Shown piece by piece: positions 7,702-15,377 of a DNA stretch of 43,087 bases. Below the pieces are notes generated by a model, which saw only the letters and a list, made by a program, of their open reading frames with translations, had not been told where the DNA came from and made no database searches. The translations under genes and the position numbers were made by a program. The first letter of the stretch is position 1; each line of letters begins with the position of its first letter. Where the stretch lies: the NCBI RefSeq assembly GCF_003458415.1, contig NZ_QRUF01000016.1, forward strand, positions 1 to 43,087. The letters are read 5' to 3'. Source of the DNA: Collinsella sp. AF25-2LB (GTDB taxonomy: Bacteria > Actinomycetota > Coriobacteriia > Coriobacteriales > Coriobacteriaceae).

Positions 7702-8430
7702 ATGATCTATTACGTCGAGGACGATGACAACATCAGGGATTTGACGGTCTATGCGCTGCACAAGCAGGGAATCGAGGCCGAGGGCTTTTCGTGCGACGGC
7801 GAGTTTAAGGCCGCCGTGGCGCGACGGGTACCCGATGCTGTCCTGCTCGACATCATGCTGCCCGATACCGATGGTTTGGCGATTATGCGCCGCCTGCGCG
7901 CCGACCGCCTGACGGCGACGGTGCCCATCATGATGCTTACCGCCAAGGACACCGAGCTCGACAAGGTGATGGCGCTCGATGGCGGTGCCGACGATTACCT
8001 GACTAAACCCTTCTCGCTCATGGAGCTCGCCAGCCGCTGCCGCGCACTGCTGCGTCGCGGCGGCATGGTCAAACAGGCAAGCGATGTGCTCAGCGTGGGC
8101 GACATTGTGCTCTCGCCCAGCCATCGCGAGGTGACCGTTGCCGGCGAGCCGCTTAAGCTCACCCTGCGCGAGTTCGACCTGCTCGAGTACCTCATGCGCA
8201 AGCCCGGCGTGGTCTTTACCCGCGAGTCGTTGCTGCAGAGCGTGTGGGGCTGGGACTTCGACGGCGGTTCGCGCACCGTTGACGTGCACGTGCAGACGCT
8301 TCGCCAAAAACTGGGCGAGCATGCCAGCGCCATCGAGACCGTGCGCGGCGTGGGCTACCGCTTGGCCGAGCCTTCTGCCGGTGATGGTGCCGAAGGTGAC
8401 GACACCGCGGCTACCGCATCGGAGGAGTAA
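7702..8430 (+). CDS. phoB: PhoB-like response regulator
   Basis: A 242-aa OmpR-family regulator. The receiver has the acidic cluster VEDDDN, phosphoacceptor Asp50 in LLDIMLPDTDG, MMLTAKDTELDKV and Lys in LTKPFSLMEL; the winged helix ends with TVDVHVQTLRQKLGE and VRGVGYRLAE. I start at ATG 7702, six bases after AAAGGGG; an in-frame ATG at 7678 lacks a ribosome site. Position between pstB and a PhoR-like kinase supports a phosphate-starvation role, but that is context rather than a diagnostic motif. The last ~20 residues are a low-complexity Asp/Ala/Thr tail. Confidence 0.85.
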   Translation: MIYYVEDDDNIRDLTVYALHKQGIEAEGFSCDGEFKAAVARRVPDAVLLDIMLPDTDGLAIMRRLRADRLTATVPIMMLTAKDTELDKVMALDGGADDYLTKPFSLMELASRCRALLRRGGMVKQASDVLSVGDIVLSPSHREVTVAGEPLKLTLREFDLLEYLMRKPGVVFTRESLLQSVWGWDFDGGSRTVDVHVQTLRQKLGEHASAIETVRGVGYRLAEPSAGDGAEGDDTAATASEE

Positions 8431-8433
8431 CCC

Positions 8434-9858
8434 GTGGTCTTCGCCCCCCAGGGAAAACATACGCTGTCGCACCGCGTTTTTGTGACGATCTTTGTCTGTG
8501 CCATGGCGGTTATCGTGGCGTTTACGGTGCTGGGCGCGTTCTTTGTGCAAAACACCTTGGCGGATGCCACGAGTGCCAACCTGGCGCAGGAAACCGAGCT
8601 CATTGCTGCCGCCCTCGACGAGCAGCAGGAGCCCATCCCGTTCTTGCGTAGCCTCGATCGCGAGGACTTGCGCATCACGCTGATTAACAAGGATGGATCG
8701 GTTGCCTACGACAACGAGGCGTCGCCTTCCACACTGCCCAACCATGGCGATCGCCCCGAGGTCATCGAGGCCTTTGAGAGTGGTTTGGGTTCCGCGGAGC
8801 GCGCAAGCTCTACGCTCGACGAGATTATGCTGTATCGCGCCGTCGCCCTTGATAACGGCCAGGTTGTCCGCTTGGCGCAGGCCCAGCCTGGCGTTGCGGC
8901 GATTTTGCTGTCGATGGTGGCGCCGATGCTGCTTATCGCGGCAGCGGGTGCGGTACTCTCGTTTTTTATGGCGCGCCGCGAGTCCCGTGCCATCATCGCG
9001 CCGTTGCAAGAGGTGGATTTGGACCACCCACGCCGTAGCTATGAGCACGCCTATGCCGAGATGGTCCCCATGCTTGAGCGTATCGAGTCGCAGCGCCAGG
9101 AACTCAAGCGCCAAATGGCGGTGCTAGCGGACAACGATCGTATGCGCCGCGAGTTTACGGCGAATATCACCCATGAGCTCAAGACGCCGCTTACGGCGAT
9201 TTCGGGCTATGCCGAGCTCATCGCAAACGGCATGGTCGAGGGCGAGGACGACCTGCGCAACTTTGGCGGTCGCATCTATCGTGAGGCGGGCCGTTTGGCG
9301 GCGCTTGTCAACGACATCCTTACGCTGTCTAACTTGGACGAGGCCGAGCGTGCAACTGAGGGCGAGGCGGTGCCCATTGGATCCACGGAGCCTATTGAGC
9401 TCTCGCGTGCCATCTACGCGGTTGAGCAGCGTCTTGAACAGGTCGCCCGTCAGGCGAATGTGACGATCAGTCATGAGACCAAGCCTGTGGTCATCGAGGG
9501 CGTGTCGCGCTTGATTGACGAGCTCATCTATAATCTGGCAAGCAACGCCATCCGCTACAATCGACCCGGCGGTACGGTTACGCTGCAGTGCGGCACCAAC
9601 GACGAAGGCCATCCGTTCCTCGCGGTCGCCGACACGGGAATCGGTATCGCGCCTGAAGAACAGGGCAAGGTATTTGAGCGGTTCTATCGCGTGGACAAGA
9701 GTAGGTCCAAGGCACGCGGCGGAACCGGTCTGGGGCTTGCCATTGTCAAGCATGCGGCCCTGTATCATCACGCCACGCTCGATCTGTCGAGCGAGTTGGG
9801 CGTGGGAACCACCATTACGGTGACGTTTCCCATACAGCAGGACGAGCCATTCGCATAG
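8434..9858 (+). CDS. phoR: PhoR-like sensor histidine kinase
   Basis: A 474-aa kinase with two transmembrane segments (about residues 12-35 and 152-178) flanking a ~115-residue extracytoplasmic domain. A HisKA domain (FTANITHELKTPLTAISGYAEL would run from about 241; His247) and a HATPase domain (NLASNAIRYNRPG, FERFYRVDKSR, GGTGLGLAIVKHAA) follow. GTG start at 8434, six bases after GGAGGAG (8421-8427) at the end of the regulator gene, three bases past its stop, so the two are translationally linked. Resembles PhoR/WalK kinases. The phosphate role is inferred from pstB upstream. Confidence 0.88.
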   Translation: MVFAPQGKHTLSHRVFVTIFVCAMAVIVAFTVLGAFFVQNTLADATSANLAQETELIAAALDEQQEPIPFLRSLDREDLRITLINKDGSVAYDNEASPSTLPNHGDRPEVIEAFESGLGSAERASSTLDEIMLYRAVALDNGQVVRLAQAQPGVAAILLSMVAPMLLIAAAGAVLSFFMARRESRAIIAPLQEVDLDHPRRSYEHAYAEMVPMLERIESQRQELKRQMAVLADNDRMRREFTANITHELKTPLTAISGYAELIANGMVEGEDDLRNFGGRIYREAGRLAALVNDILTLSNLDEAERATEGEAVPIGSTEPIELSRAIYAVEQRLEQVARQANVTISHETKPVVIEGVSRLIDELIYNLASNAIRYNRPGGTVTLQCGTNDEGHPFLAVADTGIGIAPEEQGKVFERFYRVDKSRSKARGGTGLGLAIVKHAALYHHATLDLSSELGVGTTITVTFPIQQDEPFA

Positions 9859-9883
9859 CGATGCAACATAGATATTGATGTAG

Positions 9884-9919
9884 ACGCCGCATTTGACTTT
9901 CGGGTGCGGCGTTGTTGTG
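9884..9919 (+). terminator. Terminator of the phoBR-like operon
   Basis: ACGCCGCA (9884-9891) pairs with TGCGGCGT (9905-9912), followed by a T-rich tail (TTGTTGT). It lies 25 bp after the kinase stop. Confidence 0.75.
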
Positions 9920-9977
9920 CAATTTTACGATTGCTTCCGACATTTTTACAGGAGAGCCTGTTTCTTATGTATAGAGT

Positions 9978-10006
9978 TTGGCCTCGGTAAAAAGATGCGA
10001 TAACAT
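9978..10006 (+). promoter_or_regulatory. Promoter of the BY-kinase trio
   Basis: TTGGCC (9978-9983) and TAACAT (10001-10006) are separated by 17 bases. The leader to the first gene is about 40 nt and carries GAAAGGC upstream of the ATG at 10054. Confidence 0.5.
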
Positions 10007-10053
10007 ACGGACGGTTTTGTCAATCCGAACTGGGGAAATGAAAGGCAAGCTGC

Positions 10054-10710
10054 ATGACCCTTCTCGAACTGTTCCAGCTGCTCAAAAAACACCTTAAGCT
10101 GGTCATCACCCTTCCGGTGGTCTGCGCGATCGCCATGGGCATCGTGTCCTTCGTTGCGATGGACAACACCTATACCGCGACGACGAGCATGTACATTCTC
10201 GCCAAGACCGACGATAGCGGTCAGATGAGCTACAACGATCTCTCGGCGAGTCAGATGCTTTCCAACGATATCGCCACGCTGCTGGATAGCGATAGCGTTA
10301 AGAGCGGCGCAGCCAATGAACTGGGCCTCACCGATCTGGATGACTACAAGGTGTCTGTTTCCTCCGAGACCACCACGCGTGTCATTACGCTTTCGGTTAC
10401 CGGCACCGATGCCAAGGAGACGGCTAAGGTCGCAAAGGCCATGGCCAGCTCGGTGAGTACGGTCGCTCAGAACGTCGGCGCTGCCCAGAGCATCAACGTT
10501 ATCGACGAGGCTAAGACCCCCGAAGCCCCCAGCGGTCCCAAGCGTATGCTGTACGTTGCTGTCGCGTTCCTCGCCGGTATCTTTATCGCAGTCGCCTATG
10601 TCGTTTTGGCAGACATGCTCAATACCCGCATCCGCGGTGCCGAAGAGGCAGAAGAGCTCCTGGGCATTCCCGTTGTTGGCCGAATTCCGGCTATGAAAGG
10701 TGGTAAATAG
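10054..10710 (+). CDS. Chain-length determinant / BY-kinase adaptor (CapA/YveK-like)
   Basis: A Wzz-family membrane protein of 218 aa that in Gram-positive bacteria activates the adjacent tyrosine kinase and helps set polysaccharide chain length. It begins MTLLELFQLLKKHLK, has one transmembrane helix at about residues 18-38, an extracytoplasmic domain, and a second helix at about 165-185 followed by a cytoplasmic tail (ELLGIPVVGRIPAMKGGK) of the kind that contacts the kinase. It is the first gene of a three-gene operon. No flippase, polymerase or glycosyltransferase gene is in the window. Confidence 0.88.
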   Translation: MTLLELFQLLKKHLKLVITLPVVCAIAMGIVSFVAMDNTYTATTSMYILAKTDDSGQMSYNDLSASQMLSNDIATLLDSDSVKSGAANELGLTDLDDYKVSVSSETTTRVITLSVTGTDAKETAKVAKAMASSVSTVAQNVGAAQSINVIDEAKTPEAPSGPKRMLYVAVAFLAGIFIAVAYVVLADMLNTRIRGAEEAEELLGIPVVGRIPAMKGGK

Positions 10711-10712
10711 GC

Positions 10713-11450
10713 ATGGCTAAGGCAAAGAACACCGATAAGCTCGTTGTACAGAATGCCGCCAAGACCCTTCTGGCCAACATCCGCTTTGCGAGCGTGGACG
10801 ACCCCATTCGCACCATTACCGTCACGTCCTCGATTCCCAACGAGGGCAAGTCTACGGTTTCCATCAACCTTGCCCAGGCTATCGCCACGAGCGGCAAGTC
10901 CGTGCTCCTGGTCGAGGCCGATATGCGCCGCAGGTCCCTTTCCGATATGCTCGGCGTTCGTTCGCGCGGCGGACTCTATGCGGTCCTTTCCGAGCAGATC
11001 TCCATTGACCAGGCAATTGTCGAGACGGGTCAGAAGAACTTCTACTTCCTCGATGCCGAGCCGCATATTCCCAATCCTGCCGACATCATCGTCTCTCACC
11101 GCTTTGCCAAGTTGGTAAAGGCACTGTCCGCCAAGTTCCAGTACGTCATCTTTGATGCTCCCCCGGTCGGCACCTTCATCGATGCTGCCGAGATTGCCAG
11201 CCTGACCGACGGTACGCTGTTCGTGGTGCGCGAGGACTTCACCAAGCGCGAGGAGGCACTCAACGCTATCGGCCAGCTTAAGAAGTCCGAGAAGGTCAAG
11301 CTCATCGGTACCGTCATGAACTACTGCGAGACCGAGACCAGCGAGTACTACTACTCCTACTACACCAAGGACGGTAAGAAGGTTAAGAAGGGCTCCGACG
11401 ATCAGGGGACTTCCAAAAAGGGCATCTTCACCAACCGAGCAAACGTTTAG
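10713..11450 (+). CDS. Bacterial tyrosine kinase (CapB/YwqD-like)
   Basis: A cytoplasmic BY-kinase of 245 aa. Walker A is SIPNEGKST (Lys46), Walker A' VLLVEADMR (64-72) and Walker B VIFDAPP (145-151). The C-terminal tyrosine cluster EYYYSYY (211-217) is the autophosphorylation tail typical of the family. The A' motif has Glu in place of the usual first Asp of LLIDADLR. The start follows the adaptor by two bases, with AAAGGTGG inside the end of that gene, so the two are coupled. It would control polysaccharide export or polymerisation through cycles of tail phosphorylation. Confidence 0.93.
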   Translation: MAKAKNTDKLVVQNAAKTLLANIRFASVDDPIRTITVTSSIPNEGKSTVSINLAQAIATSGKSVLLVEADMRRRSLSDMLGVRSRGGLYAVLSEQISIDQAIVETGQKNFYFLDAEPHIPNPADIIVSHRFAKLVKALSAKFQYVIFDAPPVGTFIDAAEIASLTDGTLFVVREDFTKREEALNAIGQLKKSEKVKLIGTVMNYCETETSEYYYSYYTKDGKKVKKGSDDQGTSKKGIFTNRANV

Positions 11451-11467
11451 TTGATTAAGGCTGACCT

Positions 11468-12118
11468 ATGCGTGACATTCATTGCCATATCTTGCCGGGT
11501 GTAGACGACGGCGCCGCCGATCTCGATGAGAGCTTGGCGATGCTCGAGGCTGCCAAGCGGGCCGGTGTAACCAGAATCGTTTGCACTCCTCACTGCCGTG
11601 ATCCCTATTTTGATTACGACAAGATGTGGGATGCCTTTGAGCTGCTGCGTGATAACGCTGACGGTTTTCCGCTCCAGATGGGCTTCGAGGTCAACCATCG
11701 AAAGCTCGTTGAACTTGGTATCGATGCCGCGGAGCACTTGCATTTCGATGGAACCAACGAGTTTCTGCTCGAGCTTTCGACACATGCCGATGCGTATGCG
11801 TTTAGAGAGTACGAGAACACGATTTACGATTTGCAGTGCCGTGGCTACCAGGTGATCATCGCTCATCCTGAGCGCTATCGTGCGGTTCAAAAGGATGTAA
11901 GCGTGGCGGAGCGCCTGGTCGATATGGGCTGCAAGCTGCAGGCTTCGGCGGACTTTATTGCCGGCGGTCGCTTTGGTCGCGAGAAAAAGCCGGCACAGCG
12001 CCTGTTCGATCAGAACCTGTACAGCTTCATCGCGAGCGATGCCCATAACGTGGGTCATTACGACTGCCTGGCGAAGGCTCGCGCGAAGTTTAGCGTACGC
12101 GGAGCTCATTTTCGCTAA
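11468..12118 (+). CDS. PHP-family protein-tyrosine phosphatase (CpsB/CapC-like)
   Basis: A 216-aa metal-dependent phosphatase that removes phosphate from the BY-kinase tyrosine tail. PHP-domain metal ligands are visible: DIHCHILPGVDDGA near the N-terminus, CTPHCRDP near residue 40, IIAHPERYRAV near 135 and SDAHNVGHYD near 190. It starts 17 bp after the kinase stop and completes the adaptor-kinase-phosphatase set. The operon seems to end here; the next gene has its own ribosome site and is unrelated. Confidence 0.92.
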   Translation: MRDIHCHILPGVDDGAADLDESLAMLEAAKRAGVTRIVCTPHCRDPYFDYDKMWDAFELLRDNADGFPLQMGFEVNHRKLVELGIDAAEHLHFDGTNEFLLELSTHADAYAFREYENTIYDLQCRGYQVIIAHPERYRAVQKDVSVAERLVDMGCKLQASADFIAGGRFGREKKPAQRLFDQNLYSFIASDAHNVGHYDCLAKARAKFSVRGAHFR

Positions 12119-12157
12119 AATCTGTCCCTAACGTTCGCATTGAATGAAAGGGCAGCC

Positions 12158-12658
12158 ATGGATATCCAACTTAAGACGGGATGCTTTGATGACGCGGCGT
12201 TGGTGCGCCGCGTCATTTTTATGGACGAGCAGGGCTACGAGAATGAGTTCGACGCTATCGACGAGGATCCGAACTGCATTCATGTGACGCTCTATGTAGA
12301 CGGCGAGCTTGCCGGTTGCTCGCGCGTGTTTCCCGAAGAGCTTGAGCGCGCGGCTGACGCAGAGGCTCCGGTGTCGCCGGCGTGCGACTTGGACGAAGGT
12401 GTCGCGGCGGGGGAGACCTACATTATGGGGCGCGTGGCCGTGCTGCCGAGCATGCGCCGTCGCGGTTTGGCGAGCAAGATTGTCGAGGCCAGTGATACGT
12501 GCGCGCGTGATGCCGGCGCCAAGCTCATTAAGCTGCATGCTCAGGAATACGTGCTGCCGCTCTATGCCAAGGCGGGCTACACGCAGATTGCCCCGGTGGA
12601 CTACGAAGACGAGGGCCAGCCTCATGCCTGGATGGCCAAGCGCGTAGATGGCAGATAG
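12158..12658 (+). CDS. GNAT-family N-acetyltransferase
   Basis: A 166-aa acetyl-CoA-dependent transferase. The acetyl-CoA-binding motif A is VAVLPSMRRRGLASKIVEA (RRGLA loop), after the strand ETYIMGRVAV. The N-terminal VIFMDEQGYENEFDAIDED resembles YjcF-type GNAT proteins. ATG 12158 follows GAAAGGG by five bases; an in-frame TTG at 12140 has no site. The substrate is unknown. Confidence 0.88.
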   Translation: MDIQLKTGCFDDAALVRRVIFMDEQGYENEFDAIDEDPNCIHVTLYVDGELAGCSRVFPEELERAADAEAPVSPACDLDEGVAAGETYIMGRVAVLPSMRRRGLASKIVEASDTCARDAGAKLIKLHAQEYVLPLYAKAGYTQIAPVDYEDEGQPHAWMAKRVDGR

Positions 12659-12805
12659 GAACGTTCCTTTCCTGCCGGCAGTTTGGGACACTCCTTGGCA
12701 ATTGGCGCATCAGAGCGCTCGGACATACAGTTTTTCGATTCCGTATGTATATATGCGCGTTAATGGGTTATAAAATCTAAGTCTGAACATAGCAGGTCTG
12801 CGATG

Positions 12806-12830
12806 CGGCTCGGGCGACCGAGCCGTTTTT
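12806..12830 (+). terminator. Hairpin with T-run in the htpG leader
   Basis: CGGCTCGG (12806-12813) pairs perfectly with CCGAGCCG (12818-12825) around a GCGA loop and is followed by TTTTT. It lies only 31 nt before the htpG start codon and about 150 nt after the GNAT stop. It could end the GNAT transcript, or act as an attenuator in the htpG leader if the promoter (for example TATAAA near 12770) lies upstream. Confidence 0.65.
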
Positions 12831-12860
12831 GCGGACAGGGGTAGCGCGAAAGGACTGCAC

Positions 12861-14885
12861 ATGCGTCAATTTAAGACCGAGAGCAAAAAACTGCTCGACC
12901 TCATGATCAACTCCATCTACACCAATAAAGAAATCTTCCTGCGCGAGCTTATCTCTAACGCGAGCGACGCCGTCGACAAGCTCAACTTTAAGAGCCTGCA
13001 GGACCCGAGCGTCAAGATCGACCAGGGCGACCTGGCCATTCGCGTCTCCTTTGATAAAGACGCCCGCACCATTACCATCTCGGATAACGGCATTGGCATG
13101 ACCGCCGAGGAGCTGGAGCGCAATCTGGGCACCATCGCCCATTCCGGCTCCGAGGAGTTTAAGACCGAGAACGCCGAGCAGCAGGGCTCCGATGTCGACA
13201 TCATCGGTCAGTTTGGCGTGGGCTTCTACTCGGCTTTTATGGTCGCCAGCCATGTGAAGGTCGTCAGCCGCGCCTACGGCGAGGATGTCGCCCATGTGTG
13301 GGAATCCGACGGTCTTGAGGGCTACACCATCGAGGACGGCGAGCGCGCCGAGCACGGTACCGATGTCATCCTGACGCTGCGCGAGAACGAGAAGCTCGAT
13401 GCCGACGGCGAGGCCGAGACCTACGATCGCTTCCTGACCGAGTGGGGTCTCAAGAGCCTGATTCAGCAGTACAGTAACTATGTGCGTTACCCGATCCAGA
13501 TGATGGTGTCCAAGAGCCGCCAGAAACCCAAGCCCGAGGACGCCGGCGACGATTACAAGCCCGAGTACGAGGACTACCAGGAGCTCGAGACCGTCAATTC
13601 CATGACACCGATCTGGAAGAAGCACAGCTCCGATGTCGAGCAGAAGGACTACGACGAGTTCTACAAGTCCACGTTCCACGACTTTGACGATCCTGCGCGC
13701 ACCATCAGCTTCCACGCCGAGGGCACGCTCGAGTATGACGCCCTGCTGTTTGTGCCGGGACGCGCGCCGTTCGATCTGTACAGCAAGGACTACGAGAAGG
13801 GTCTGGCGCTCTACAGCTCCAACGTCCTGATCATGGAGAAGTGCGACGACCTGCTGCCCGACTACTACAACTTTGTCCGCGGCGTCGTGGATTCCGCCGA
13901 CGTGTCGCTCAACATCTCGCGCGAGACGCTGCAGCAGAACCGTCAGCTCAAGGCCATCGCCAAGCGTGTGGAAAAGAAGATTACCGCCGACCTTGAGGAT
14001 ATGCGTGACAACGACCGCGAGGCCTACGAGAAGTTCTTTGAGAACTTTGGCCGCGGTCTTAAGTACGGCATCTACTCGAGCTATGGCATGAAGGCCGATG
14101 AGCTCGCCGACCTGTTGCTGTTCTGGTCTGCCAAGGAACAGAAGATGATTACCCTGGCCGAGTATGCCAAGGGCATGCCTGAGGATCAGAAGGCCATCTA
14201 CTACGCCGCCGGCGACTCGCGTGAGCGCTTGGCCAAGATGCCCGTGGTAAAGGGCGTGCTCGACCGCGGCTATGACGTGCTGCTGCTGACGCAGGATGTG
14301 GATGAGTTCACGTTCCAGGCTATGCGTGAGTACGTGGCGTGCGATATGCCCAAGATCTACGAGGACGATGCTGCCCGCGAGGCTGCCGAGAAGGCTGTGG
14401 CCGACGGTGCCGAGCCCGAGGTCGAGGATCGTCATCTAGAGCTCAAGAACGTTGCGACCGGTGATCTTGACCTGGCGACCGAGGACGAGAAGAAGGAGGC
14501 CGAGGACGCCACCAAGGAGAACGAGGACCTCTTTAGCGCTATGAAGGAGGCGCTCGGTGACAAGGTCGAGAAAGTCGCCGTCTCCGCGCGCCTGACCGAT
14601 GCCCCCGCTTGTATCACCACCGAGGGCCCACTTTCGCTCGAGATGGAGAAGGTGCTCCAGAAGGGACCCGAGGGCGCGCCCGACGGCATGCCCAAGAGCC
14701 AACGCGTGCTCGAGCTCAACGCCAAGCACCCGGTCTTTGACAAGCTTGTCGCTGCCCAGAAGGCAGGCGACGCCGACAAGATCAAGCAGTACTCTGGTCT
14801 GCTCTACGATCAGGCCCTGCTGGTCGAGGGCATCCTCCCCGAGGACCCCGTTGCCTTCGCGGCGGCTGTTTGCAACTTGATGTAG
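12861..14885 (+). CDS. htpG: Molecular chaperone HtpG (Hsp90)
   Basis: A cytosolic Hsp90 chaperone of 674 aa, slightly longer than the ~630 aa of many bacterial HtpGs. The N-terminal GHKL ATPase domain shows FLRELISNASDAVDKL, ISDNGIGMT and GQFGVGFYSAFMV. The middle domain has LFVPGRAPFDLY and the substrate-contact loop DLLPDYYNFVRGVVDSADVSLNISRE would start near residue 330. The C-terminal dimerisation domain ends AAAVCNLM. An acidic stretch near residues 500-550 (EPEVEDR to KKEAEDATKEN) separates middle and C-terminal domains. AAAGGA precedes the ATG. Confidence 0.98.
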   Translation: MRQFKTESKKLLDLMINSIYTNKEIFLRELISNASDAVDKLNFKSLQDPSVKIDQGDLAIRVSFDKDARTITISDNGIGMTAEELERNLGTIAHSGSEEFKTENAEQQGSDVDIIGQFGVGFYSAFMVASHVKVVSRAYGEDVAHVWESDGLEGYTIEDGERAEHGTDVILTLRENEKLDADGEAETYDRFLTEWGLKSLIQQYSNYVRYPIQMMVSKSRQKPKPEDAGDDYKPEYEDYQELETVNSMTPIWKKHSSDVEQKDYDEFYKSTFHDFDDPARTISFHAEGTLEYDALLFVPGRAPFDLYSKDYEKGLALYSSNVLIMEKCDDLLPDYYNFVRGVVDSADVSLNISRETLQQNRQLKAIAKRVEKKITADLEDMRDNDREAYEKFFENFGRGLKYGIYSSYGMKADELADLLLFWSAKEQKMITLAEYAKGMPEDQKAIYYAAGDSRERLAKMPVVKGVLDRGYDVLLLTQDVDEFTFQAMREYVACDMPKIYEDDAAREAAEKAVADGAEPEVEDRHLELKNVATGDLDLATEDEKKEAEDATKENEDLFSAMKEALGDKVEKVAVSARLTDAPACITTEGPLSLEMEKVLQKGPEGAPDGMPKSQRVLELNAKHPVFDKLVAAQKAGDADKIKQYSGLLYDQALLVEGILPEDPVAFAAAVCNLM

Positions 14886-14892
14886 TTAGGTA

Positions 14893-14920
14893 GTTACGCG
14901 GTTTTACCAAACCGCGTAAC
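14893..14920. repeat. Perfect 12-bp hairpin after htpG
   Basis: GTTACGCGGTTT (14893-14904) and AAACCGCGTAAC (14909-14920) enclose a TACC loop. There is no T-run. The trailing sequence TCGACGCTGC (14923-14932) is repeated after the next hairpin (14969-14978), so the two form tandem units with different arms. Confidence 0.75.
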
Positions 14921-14938
14921 GGCTCGACGCTGCCCTCA

Positions 14939-15091
14939 GTTCCGCCGTTCTAACGAACGGCGGACCAGTCGACGCTGCGCGGGCGCCAGAGCGACAACTT
15001 GTCATTCAAAGAGGACGGCATGACCAGAAGGTCTATGCCGTCCTCTTTTCATGCCAATTTGTTCGCTCTGGCGCCCGCTCGCTGGCATTGC
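14939..15091 (+). repeat. Nested palindromic element, family 1, copy 1
   Basis: In order: hairpin CCGCCGTTC-TAAC-GAACGGCGG (14942-14963), conserved spacer CGACGCTGCGC, outer 16-bp arms 14979-14994/15063-15078, and an inner hairpin (15008-15049, AGAA loop) with A-run and T-run that can serve as a terminator in both directions. A reverse-oriented relative lies at 20360-20513. The left hairpin, spacer, inner loop and right end (GCTCGCTGGCATT) match there, while both sets of arms differ and still pair. Confidence 0.75.
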
Positions 15092-15121
15092 TAAAACATC
15101 GATGTTACCGTGGTCCAAACT

Positions 15122-15175
15122 AGTCGTTGGGGGCGTTCTTGTTTGACCAGTCGTTTAAGAACGTCCCCGATGACT
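15122..15175. repeat. Imperfect 19-bp inverted repeat
   Basis: Arms 15122-15140 and 15157-15175 (AGTCGTTGGGGGCGTTCTT and its near-complement) pair with a few G-T wobbles around a 16-nt loop. The remainder of the 14886-15377 gap is AT-richer and includes CTGTACAACTGTACG (15230-15244) and TATATT near 15264, possibly part of the promoter of the next gene. Confidence 0.55.
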
Positions 15176-15377
15176 ATTTGAATTGCTAATTTGTGCGGGT
15201 TGTGGTTTTGTGACCTGCTGAAATTAAAGATACTGTACAACTGTACGCTAATTCGTCTTCGTAGTATATTGCTACCCGCAAAACTCAATACCATTGTGCT
15301 CTGAGACGCTAAAGCGCTTACGTACAATGGTTATCGATAGTACGATTCGATTCAACGACAGGATGGATGGTCCAAGC

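Noticed and set aside
12777..14435. Long open frames opposite htpG (also opposite ppc 25524-28031, ebgA 37858-40140 and aspS 34252-36459)
   Set aside because: They are antisense shadows produced by strong GC codon bias. The sense frames have clear family motifs and ribosome sites; the antisense frames have none.
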